Both the position numbers and the translations under genes were made by a program. A model generated the notes under the pieces. That model saw only the letters and a program-made list of their open reading frames with translations. It was not told where the DNA came from and did not search any database. A stretch of 6,234 bases of DNA from Methanoculleus sp. (GTDB lineage: Archaea; Halobacteriota; Methanomicrobia; Methanomicrobiales; Methanoculleaceae), in assembly GCA_028698765.1 (NCBI GenBank), contig JAQVVW010000094.1, positions 1 to 6,234 of the forward strand. The letters are read 5' to 3'. Below, piece by piece: positions 1-4,807 of the stretch. Positions within the stretch are counted from its first letter, which is position 1, and the number at the start of each line of letters is the position of its first letter.

Positions 1-820
1 CGTCGCACGCCCGCCCGCCGACGAGGACGAGCTGGCAGGGCGTCTTCCGGCGGACCATCTTGAACGCCTGGATGACGCCGACCGGGTCTTTGAAGACGTC
101 GTACCGCGAGACCTGGGTGACGATCGGTTTCTCCGGGTCGATGCCGTACTTCGCGAGGGTTGCGTCGATCTCCGCCGGAGGAAGCTCGCGGTTCTTCTCG
201 GAGAGGGGATCGATGAACGGCGGGATGATGAAACTCGGCACGTTCCAGAGGGGGAGATACTGGAAACTGGAGAAGATGCCGGCGTGGTACTTCTCGACCA
301 GCCTGCGTAAGATGCTCCCCATGCTCCCGACGGCCGTGGTGGGCACTGTCTCCAGCTGGACGTGGCACCGCCAGAGCAGCCTCTTTCGCTCGAGTTCCCG
401 GTTCGTCAGGAACTCGATGAGACCGAGCGGCTGGGGGTCGTGGATGGTCACGACATCGGAATCGTCCTCGATCAGCCCTTCATTTTGCCGCTGGGCCTCC
501 CAGTAGGTCTCGATCATCTCCGGCGAGAACCCGCCTTCCCTCCCCTGGAGGAAGTTATGCAGCGTCTTCGTCACGTCGAAGAACGCCGGTTCGGCCTCCA
601 TGACGCTCCACGTCGTCTCAAGGCCGAGCGCGTTGAGGAACGGGACATATGAGATCAGGATCTCCGAGACGCCGCCGCCGTGGCGGGTCGAGTTGATCTC
701 CTGGAGCCTGACATCCGAGAGACGCCCGCCGAGCTCCTCGATCGCCGAGAACTGCTCTTCACCCACGATCCGCTGATATTCCCTGAGAGAGGGAACCCCG
801 GGGAGATCCGTAACAATCAT
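1..820 (-). CDS. treT: TreT-like trehalose-forming glycosyltransferase (GT4), C-terminus cut by window edge
   Basis: I translated this gene by hand; 273 codons are visible before it leaves the window at base 1. The protein resembles the archaeal TreT family, which reversibly makes trehalose from a nucleotide-diphosphate glucose and glucose in the cytoplasm. Visible family blocks are NSTRHGGGVSEIL (residues 43-55), TKTLHNFLQG (84-93), HDPQPL (127-132), WRCH (150-153), PPFIDPLSEKN (200-210), TQVSRYDVFKDP (235-246) and VLVGG (265-269). In GT4 enzymes Arg239 and Lys244 would contact the sugar-nucleotide phosphates. About 130-140 residues are missing, including the C-terminal EGFGLT-type motif. 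The ATG at 818-820 is chosen because homology begins soon after it. No convincing Shine-Dalgarno precedes it; a weak TATA-like CATTTTAG (minus strand, about 859-866) lies some 40 bases upstream. The 89-base gap to the regulator gene means it could also be read through from that operon. The family call is strong; the exact donor sugar is not shown. Confidence 0.88.
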   Translation of the reverse strand, partial: MIVTDLPGVPSLREYQRIVGEEQFSAIEELGGRLSDVRLQEINSTRHGGGVSEILISYVPFLNALGLETTWSVMEAEPAFFDVTKTLHNFLQGREGGFSPEMIETYWEAQRQNEGLIEDDSDVVTIHDPQPLGLIEFLTNRELERKRLLWRCHVQLETVPTTAVGSMGSILRRLVEKYHAGIFSSFQYLPLWNVPSFIIPPFIDPLSEKNRELPPAEIDATLAKYGIDPEKPIVTQVSRYDVFKDPVGVIQAFKMVRRKTPCQLVLVGGRACD

Positions 821-900
821 GCGAGGAACACTACCGGGCAATACGCACCCACCCGCTAAAATGCCTTTCGGTAAGGGAGAGGAACTCGTGGGGCGCGCCT

Positions 901-927
901 AAAATCCGGTCACCAGCTTCTGACCGG
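901..927 (-). terminator. Hairpin plus T-run overlapping the response-regulator stop codon
   Basis: On the minus strand a perfect 7-bp stem, CCGGTCA with TGACCGG (921-927 and 906-912), encloses an 8-base loop and is followed by ATTTT (905-901). The TGA stop codon (912-910) lies inside the second arm. Archaeal termination relies mainly on the T-run, so this may end or attenuate the kinase-regulator transcript before treT. The T-run is short, so partial read-through is possible. Confidence 0.5.
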
Positions 928-1335
928 CAGGGTGCGGTGGGTGTCGTCGTCCGTGCGAGAAGAGGCAGCCGGGGGAAGGGCCTTCTCCAGGGCAGCCTTC
1001 AACTCGGCAAGAGAGATGGGTTTTTCCAGGACACCGATGATATCATTCTCATACCTCGAGTATTCCTCCGGCCAGACGTGTTTCGCGGTGAAGAGCAGGA
1101 CAGGGATATCCTTGTATTCGTCGTTACGTTTGAGTTCTTCCAGGAACTGCCATCCGTCTATGGGAGACATCATCACGTCAAGAATAATGAGTGCGGGCTT
1201 CTCTTTCTTGATCGCCCGGAGAGCGTCCCACCCGTTGTGAACAAGGAGCGGTTCGCGGTCGATCTTCTTGAGCAGCAGTTCCATAACTTCCAGTGTCGGC
1301 AGGTCGTCGTCAACGACCATGATCTTCTTTCCCAA
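910..1335 (-). CDS. Single-domain response regulator (CheY-like receiver)
   Basis: This 141-residue cytoplasmic protein is one receiver domain. The acidic pocket is Asp9-Asp10-Asp11, the predicted phosphoacceptor is Asp53 in LIILDVMM, the switch residue is Thr83 in LLFTAK, and the conserved lysine is Lys105 in EKP. The domain ends near residue 121. The remaining 20 residues (PPAASSRTDDDTH onward) look disordered, and there is no DNA-binding or enzymatic output domain, so it probably acts by protein contact or phosphorelay. The start is TTG (1335-1333), supported by GGAGGT 7 bases upstream. The first ATG in frame (1320) lies too far from that site and would remove five residues. It begins 3 bases after the kinase stop, so translational coupling and cognate pairing with that kinase are very likely. 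The function is firm; the target process is unknown. Confidence 0.93.
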   Translation of the reverse strand: MGKKIMVVDDDLPTLEVMELLLKKIDREPLLVHNGWDALRAIKKEKPALIILDVMMSPIDGWQFLEELKRNDEYKDIPVLLFTAKHVWPEEYSRYENDIIGVLEKPISLAELKAALEKALPPAASSRTDDDTHRTLPVRSW

Positions 1336-1338
1336 AGT

Positions 1339-3135
1339 TCATACCTCCCTCGGTAGCCGGATGGTGAAGGTGCTCCCTTCGCCCACCTCGCTCGTAACCG
1401 TTATGTCTCCCCCGTGCAACCGGACATATTTGTCCGCGATCGAGAGCCCAAGGCCGGTACTGCCGCCTTTGCAGGCCGGGTCTCCGGCGCCCCCTATGTA
1501 GAACGGCTCAAAGATCGATTCGATGATATTTTTGGGGATACCGATGCCATTATCACACACCATAATATAATGGTTTTCATTCGATCTCGTATACCGGATC
1601 CAGACCTTCTCTGGTGGTTCATTATACTTAACGGCATTCGACACCAGCCCCATCATCACCATGGATAGGCGGTCGGGATCTCCCGGGATGCGGACGGTAT
1701 CGGGGATTTCGTTATAAATCAGGGCACTTCCTTCGTATTCGCCCCGAGAGACGACGCCGTCCACAAACTCGCGGAGGGGTATCTCCTGGATGGTCAGGTC
1801 GACGTAGTCCATCGTGAGCAGACTGAGTTCGACCGCCCGCTCCACCACCGCCAGCTCCTGGTCGGCGCACGCAAGGCAGGTCCTGAGGAGGTTCTCGGTA
1901 TCCTTCGTGATGCCGTAATAACCGGGATCTTCGACGATCATCCGCAGGTAGCCAAGAAGCGGCTGCAGCGGGGTGCGCAACTCGTGGGCCAGTTTGGTGA
2001 CGAGTCCCTGCCACTGCTCGACCTCCCAGGAGAGCTGCCTGCACGCGAGCCTCTGCCGCCGCACCTCGGTGATATCCCGCGCCGACCCCACGACGCCGGT
2101 GAACTTACCGTCTGCTCCGGTATACGGCGCGATCGAGACGGCGAAGGTATGCCGGGTGCCTGCGATATCCAGGTCGAGATTGTAACAGACACTCTTCTGC
2201 TCCTCGATCACCTCCTGGATCCGTCCCATGCTCTGTGCGGCGATCTCGCCGCGCAGGAGAGCATCCACACTCTTTCCGACGAGATCTTCGGGAGAGACCC
2301 TGTACTCGGGCGCACGAGTCCAGGTGAAGTGCACGAAGCAGCCCGTGGCGTCCAGCACGAAGAAGATCTCATTTGTCTGCCGGATGAGGTCCAGCAGCCG
2401 CCCGTTCGACGGGATGGGGTCGTCGTTTTCGCCGGGCAGCCTGCCGGTGTCGACGACCGTGCACTCGAAGAGGTTCTCGGCGGGGAGGACCCTGCAGGAG
2501 AGGAGAACCCTCCTCGCATCGCCGCCACGTGCGTAGAACACCATCTCTGCGTTTCCGACGTAGCCTTCCCGCTCCATCTCCTCGATGAACCATGCTTTGC
2601 CCGTCTCGTTCGCCCAGAACGCCTCTGCCGGGATGCCGACGAACTTTCCGGGAGTGTAACCGAAGATCTCGGCACACTTTCTGCTGGCGCAGACGATACG
2701 GAGGGTCTCTGGGTCGCAGAGGAATCGCGCATTTCGGGTATCCTCCATGATCCGCCTGCACCGGGAGGCAGCCATGTGTGAATCCTGCGAAAAGAGTGTC
2801 GTGGCCCCGAAGACCCAGAAGAAGATCATCGTGTGCAGCCCCGTCATCACGGGGTCGACGGCAAAACCGAAGTTCGAGAGGTAGACACGGATGATCACGA
2901 ACCCGGCAACCAGGAACGCTGTCGTCCCGAAGGCCTGCCGGGGAAACCAGAGAGCAACGAGGAGGATCGGGATGCAATACACCAGAGGAGAGAGGAGCTG
3001 GGCGTTCACCGGAGTGGCCGCGGTGAGCATGAGGGATATCGCCGAGAACGAGACCACCACGATCATTTTGACGAGATCCGTCCCGGTAAAGAGATCCTCA
3101 CGAATGCAGCTTACGAAACTCCGGTTCGAGGACAT
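1339..3135 (-). CDS. Membrane-bound PAS-PAS sensor histidine kinase
   Basis: The protein has 598 residues. Four hydrophobic segments (about 22-40, 47-65, 70-86 and 97-115) have only short loops, so the signal is probably sensed in or near the membrane or by the PAS domains. Two PAS domains follow, at about 130-230 and 245-357; the second ends in the typical GVVGSARDITE. The HisKA helix carries His384 in AHELRTPL, with the ExxT phosphatase signature Glu385/Thr388. The HATPase domain shows the N box (LVSNAVKY, Asn500), G1 (DNGIGIP, 528-534), F box (FEPF, 542-545) and G2 (GSTGLGLSI, 558-566), so it should be catalytically competent. The PAS domains have several cysteines (for example 139, 149, 154, 214, 225) but no haem-type CxxCH motif. 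The ATG at 3135-3133 has no Shine-Dalgarno but a TATA box about 30 bases upstream. It is cotranscribed with the regulator downstream. The ligand is unknown. Confidence 0.95.
   Translation of the reverse strand: MSSNRSFVSCIREDLFTGTDLVKMIVVVSFSAISLMLTAATPVNAQLLSPLVYCIPILLVALWFPRQAFGTTAFLVAGFVIIRVYLSNFGFAVDPVMTGLHTMIFFWVFGATTLFSQDSHMAASRCRRIMEDTRNARFLCDPETLRIVCASRKCAEIFGYTPGKFVGIPAEAFWANETGKAWFIEEMEREGYVGNAEMVFYARGGDARRVLLSCRVLPAENLFECTVVDTGRLPGENDDPIPSNGRLLDLIRQTNEIFFVLDATGCFVHFTWTRAPEYRVSPEDLVGKSVDALLRGEIAAQSMGRIQEVIEEQKSVCYNLDLDIAGTRHTFAVSIAPYTGADGKFTGVVGSARDITEVRRQRLACRQLSWEVEQWQGLVTKLAHELRTPLQPLLGYLRMIVEDPGYYGITKDTENLLRTCLACADQELAVVERAVELSLLTMDYVDLTIQEIPLREFVDGVVSRGEYEGSALIYNEIPDTVRIPGDPDRLSMVMMGLVSNAVKYNEPPEKVWIRYTRSNENHYIMVCDNGIGIPKNIIESIFEPFYIGGAGDPACKGGSTGLGLSIADKYVRLHGGDITVTSEVGEGSTFTIRLPREV
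1343..1350 (-). promoter_or_regulatory. Shine-Dalgarno of the response regulator, embedded in kinase codons
   Basis: The minus strand reads AGGGAGGT here, a strong archaeal ribosome binding site, and it forms the last sense codons (Arg-Glu-Val) of the kinase. Seven bases separate GGAGGT from the TTG start at 1335-1333. A closer ATG (1343-1341) overlaps the ribosome binding site and the kinase stop but is out of frame with the regulator, so it cannot be its start. This site decides the TTG start. Confidence 0.75.
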
Positions 3136-3164
3136 AGATAATAGAGAAAAATATCACCAGAGGA

Positions 3165-3172
3165 TATATAAA
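3165..3172 (-). promoter_or_regulatory. TATA box of the kinase-regulator operon
   Basis: The minus strand reads TTTATATA, matching the archaeal TATA consensus, in a locally AT-rich patch. Archaeal initiation about 25 bases downstream falls near 3141-3145, leaving a leader of roughly 5-10 bases before the ATG. This agrees with the lack of a ribosome binding site there and suggests a nearly leaderless mRNA. The start site is inferred from spacing only. Confidence 0.6.
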
Positions 3173-3315
3173 ATACATTCGAAATCATCCGACCACTAAA
3201 CAGTTGTTTTCAGGAAAAGGAGTGCGATTTTATGAAATCCCGGGGAGGAACCCGAATATTTTTCAACTCTCAAACGAGAGAGACGGCAGGAGAGCCGGCA
3301 TGCCCGATACCGCCC

Positions 3316-3333
3316 AAAAAGGAGATTATATGA
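3316..3333 (+). promoter_or_regulatory. Likely BRE/TATA promoter of arfC
   Basis: A purine-rich stretch, AAAAAGGAG (3316-3324), is followed by ATTATATGA (3325-3333). This resembles a BRE plus a TATA element, although the TATA match is not perfect. Initiation about 25 bases later would fall at or next to the arfC ATG (3357), giving a leaderless transcript and explaining why no Shine-Dalgarno precedes that ATG. The same bases also read as a ribosome binding site and start codon of a tiny ORF, so the assignment is uncertain. Confidence 0.4.
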
Positions 3334-3356
3334 AGATCAGCGTGTAACCCTAGATT

Positions 3357-4052
3357 ATGCGCCCGTTTGTCTTCGTCAACATCGCGATGAGCGCTGACGG
3401 AAAGATCTCGACGAGAGAGCGGCGACAGGTGAGGATCTCGGGTAGCGAGGACTACCTCCGGGTCGACCGGATCAAAGCGGAGAGCGATGCCATCATGGTC
3501 GGCATAGGGACGGTGCTCGCCGACAACCCTTCGCTCACCGTCAAGTCCCCGGAACTCCGGGAGCAGCGGAGGGCGGCCGGAAGGGATGAGAACCCCATCC
3601 GCATCGTGGTGGACGGCAGGGGGAGGACGCCCCCGGATGCGGATATCCTTCAGAAGGGAAGCGGGAAGCGTATCGTCGCGGTTTCAAGGAAGGCACCCGA
3701 AAGTGCCGTAGATGCCCTCCGGCAGCACGCCGCCGTCATCGTCGCGGGAGATGAGACCGTCGATCTCCCCGCCCTGCTCGAAGAACTGCACCAGCAGGGC
3801 GTCCGGCGCCTGATGGTCGAGGGAGGGGGGACGCTCATCTGGACGCTCTTTAGGCAGGGGCTCGTCGACGAACTCCAGGTCTTCGTCGGCAACATCGTCA
3901 TCGGCGGGAAGGACGCTCCCACGCCGGTGGACGGCACGGGATTTCTCCGGGAGGAAGAGTTCGCCCGGCTACGGATCATCGAGGCCGTCCGGCTCGACGA
4001 CGGCCTCCTCATGCGGTGGGAAGTAGAGCGGCGAGAAAGACCCGCTCGATAG
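3357..4052 (+). CDS. arfC: 2,5-diamino-6-(ribosylamino)-4(3H)-pyrimidinone 5'-phosphate reductase
   Basis: This 231-residue protein is a stand-alone RibD C-terminal (dihydrofolate reductase-like) domain. In archaea this enzyme uses NAD(P)H to reduce the ribosyl side chain of the GTP-derived pyrimidine to ribityl before deamination, a cytosolic step towards riboflavin and the deazaflavin of coenzyme F420. Visible blocks are NIAMSADGKIS (8-18), ISGSEDYLRVDRIKAESDAI (27-46), VGIGTVLADNPSLTV (48-62), IRIVVDGRGRTP (81-92), RLMVEGGGTLIWTLF (151-165), LVDEL (169-173) and IGGKDAPTPVDGTG (182-195). There is no zinc deaminase domain, as expected for the archaeal enzyme, and the length fits the family (about 220-230). 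The ATG at 3357 is chosen because homology starts at residue 3. It has no ribosome binding site and is probably leaderless. It stands alone between a divergent kinase operon and a convergent lipoprotein gene. A bacterial-type substrate order is possible but less likely. Confidence 0.92.
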   Translation: MRPFVFVNIAMSADGKISTRERRQVRISGSEDYLRVDRIKAESDAIMVGIGTVLADNPSLTVKSPELREQRRAAGRDENPIRIVVDGRGRTPPDADILQKGSGKRIVAVSRKAPESAVDALRQHAAVIVAGDETVDLPALLEELHQQGVRRLMVEGGGTLIWTLFRQGLVDELQVFVGNIVIGGKDAPTPVDGTGFLREEEFARLRIIEAVRLDDGLLMRWEVERRERPAR

Positions 4053-4058
4053 TCTTTT
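4053..4058 (+). terminator. T-rich tract directly after arfC
   Basis: TCTTTT follows the TAG stop of arfC immediately. Short T-runs after a stop codon are typical archaeal termination signals. It is short, and the hairpin at 4072-4090 may assist. Confidence 0.35.
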
Positions 4059-4071
4059 AGAGAATCAACGA

Positions 4072-4090
4072 CCGATCGCACTCCGGTCGG
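4072..4090. repeat. Hairpin between convergent genes
   Basis: CCGATCG (4072-4078) pairs with CGGTCGG (4084-4090) through seven positions, one of them a G-U or mismatch depending on strand, around a 5-base loop (CACTC). It lies in the 58-base gap between convergent arfC and the lipoprotein gene, so it may serve as a shared transcript-end structure. No T-run follows it in the plus direction. In the minus direction the T-run at 4099-4094 comes before the hairpin. Confidence 0.4.
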
Positions 4091-4093
4091 CCG

Positions 4094-4099
4094 AAAAAA
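4094..4099 (-). terminator. T6 run downstream of the lipoprotein gene
   Basis: The minus strand has TTTTTT starting 11 bases after the lipoprotein TGA, preceded by a smaller TTTT-complement patch (AAAAC). This is a plausible archaeal T-run terminator for the minus-strand gene. Confidence 0.45.
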
Positions 4100-4110
4100 G
4101 GTGTTTTGGA

Positions 4111-4581
4111 TCAGGGCACTACAACGATCTGGTCCTTGACCTTGTAGGTGCCTCCCGTGACGAGGGAGACGGATATCTCGACCCGGTTCTCGCCTTTCGC
4201 GTTCTGGATGATGATATCGTCACCGCGAACCGGCTGCAGGGTGTCGGTGATGACCTCACCGGTCGCCTTGGTCACGCGCACGTCGATCTTCGTTATGAAG
4301 TCCTGTCCTTTACCTCCGCTGAACGCGATGTAGAGATCGTTCGTGATCCGCGAGGGGTAACCGCCCTGGAGCTGGAAGTCAATCTCTTTTCCCGGCGGCA
4401 CCGTCTGCGTCGGGCCGGGTGTAAGCGAGACCGGCGTCGCCGTGGCTGCGGGAGCCTGGGTGACCGTCGCCGTCGCCGTCGGGGTTGTGGGGTCAGCATC
4501 GCCGCCCGTGCCGGTGCAGCCGGCGCAGAGCAGGAATGCGAGCAGAAGCACAGTCAGAGCTGATAACAACCTGAAGTTCAT
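4111..4581 (-). CDS. Small secreted lipoprotein of unknown function
   Basis: This 156-residue protein starts with Met-Asn-Phe-Arg and a hydrophobic signal segment (5-18) ending in LCAGC. Cys22 is the expected lipid-anchored residue; position -3 is Cys rather than the usual Leu, but Ala-Gly-Cys fits the lipobox. Residues 24-63 form a linker rich in Thr, Pro and Ala, typical of archaeal cell-surface proteins and probably extended or glycosylated (inferred). Residues 64-156 look like one compact beta-rich domain with regularly spaced hydrophobic strands (FQLQGG, DLYIAFSG, KIDVRVT, IIIQNA, VEISVSLV, IVVVP) and no cysteines. I recognise no catalytic motif; an immunoglobulin-like or beta-sandwich fold is a guess. 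The ATG at 4581-4579 is the only start that leaves a normal signal peptide; no clear Shine-Dalgarno precedes it. It converges with arfC and diverges from the glutamate synthase-like gene. Confidence 0.85.
   Translation of the reverse strand: MNFRLLSALTVLLLAFLLCAGCTGTGGDADPTTPTATATVTQAPAATATPVSLTPGPTQTVPPGKEIDFQLQGGYPSRITNDLYIAFSGGKGQDFITKIDVRVTKATGEVITDTLQPVRGDDIIIQNAKGENRVEISVSLVTGGTYKVKDQIVVVP
4466..4480 (-). repeat. Short six-base tandem repeat coding for the Thr-Ala linker
   Basis: GTCGCC (plus strand) is repeated two and a half times and encodes part of the Thr-Ala-Thr-Ala-Thr linker of the lipoprotein. Six-base units keep the frame, so linker length could vary between strains without disrupting the gene. 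The copy number is low. Confidence 0.45.
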
Positions 4582-4648
4582 AATGCATCATACACATCAA
4601 TGTATTTCACCCTTTCGTCACGCCCGCGGCATACCGTGAATACGAGGG

Positions 4649-4656
4649 CATAAATA
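4649..4656 (-). promoter_or_regulatory. Possible TATA box of the lipoprotein gene
   Basis: The minus strand reads TATTTATG, flanked on both sides by GGGC/GCCC arms (4646-4660), which makes the element nearly palindromic. Initiation about 25 bases downstream, near 4625, would leave a leader of about 45 bases. The match to consensus is moderate, and no other AT-rich element of similar quality lies upstream of this gene. Confidence 0.35.
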
Positions 4657-4681
4657 GCCCGCGATGCAGCGAGGGTTCCGC

Positions 4682-4716
4682 GATCTCACCCGGTCGGAAG
4701 AGAGGGGAGTGAGATC
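4682..4716. repeat. 8-bp inverted repeat in the divergent intergenic region
   Basis: GATCTCAC (4682-4689) and GTGAGATC (4709-4716) are perfect inverted copies separated by 19 bases. They lie upstream of both divergent promoters, about 35 bases before the BRE of the plus-strand gene. This could be a paired regulator site or a weak stem. An 8-bp match can arise by chance, so support is limited. Confidence 0.35.
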
Positions 4717-4750
4717 TCGATGGGGTGCTCGGGGAGCGGGGCCACCTATA

Positions 4751-4764
4751 GAAAAATTTATATT
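4751..4764 (+). promoter_or_regulatory. Strong BRE/TATA promoter of the glutamate synthase-like gene
   Basis: GAAAAA (4751-4756, BRE) is joined directly to TTTATATT (4757-4764, TATA), close to the archaeal consensus and the best promoter in the window. Initiation is expected near 4785-4788, leaving a leader of about 20 bases that contains the Shine-Dalgarno at 4795-4801. Confidence 0.75.
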
Positions 4765-4765
4765 A

Positions 4766-4784
4766 GTAGGAAGGAACCTTCTAC
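4766..4784 (+). promoter_or_regulatory. Inverted repeat between TATA and start site, resembling an NrpR operator
   Basis: GTAG(G)AAGG (4766-4774) and CCTTCTAC (4777-4784) form an inverted repeat with one extra G and a 2-base centre. It contains GGAA-N6-TTCT (4769-4782), one base from GGAA-N6-TTCC, the operator of the methanogen nitrogen repressor NrpR. It begins 2 bases after the TATA box and ends at about the expected start site, where a bound repressor would block RNA polymerase. The repeat is seen directly; the NrpR link is inferred from motif and gene type. Confidence 0.4.
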
Positions 4785-4800
4785 CTGTAATTGTAGAGGT
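4776..4800 (+). promoter_or_regulatory. Alternative stem covering the Shine-Dalgarno
   Basis: ACCT(T)CTAC (4776-4784) can also pair with GTAGAGGT (4793-4800), with one bulged T and an 8-base loop. The second arm contains most of the ribosome binding site. In RNA this would hide the Shine-Dalgarno, but only if transcription began upstream of about 4776; the TATA spacing predicts a later start. It may instead be a second half-site of the operator repeat. Confidence 0.3.
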
Positions 4801-4801
4801 G
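4795..4801 (+). promoter_or_regulatory. Shine-Dalgarno of the glutamate synthase-like gene
   Basis: AGAGGTG lies 6 bases before the ATG at 4808-4810 and matches the archaeal 16S rRNA tail well (GAGGTG). It selects this ATG over the in-frame Met24 codon at 4877. Confidence 0.75.
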
Positions 4802-4807
4802 CAACCG

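Noticed and set aside
60..652. Two plus-strand open frames opposite the trehalose synthase
   Set aside because: Both are antisense to a gene with clear TreT motifs on the minus strand, and neither has a sensible protein sequence.
1984..2781. 265-codon open frame on the plus strand opposite the kinase
   Set aside because: It lies wholly antisense to a kinase with complete motifs, and its translation is of odd composition with no recognisable domain. It is open because of high GC.
3136..3356. Possible riboswitch upstream of the riboflavin-pathway gene
   Set aside because: I see no FMN-aptamer-like conserved blocks, FMN riboswitches are not known as a feature of archaea, and the gene looks leaderless.
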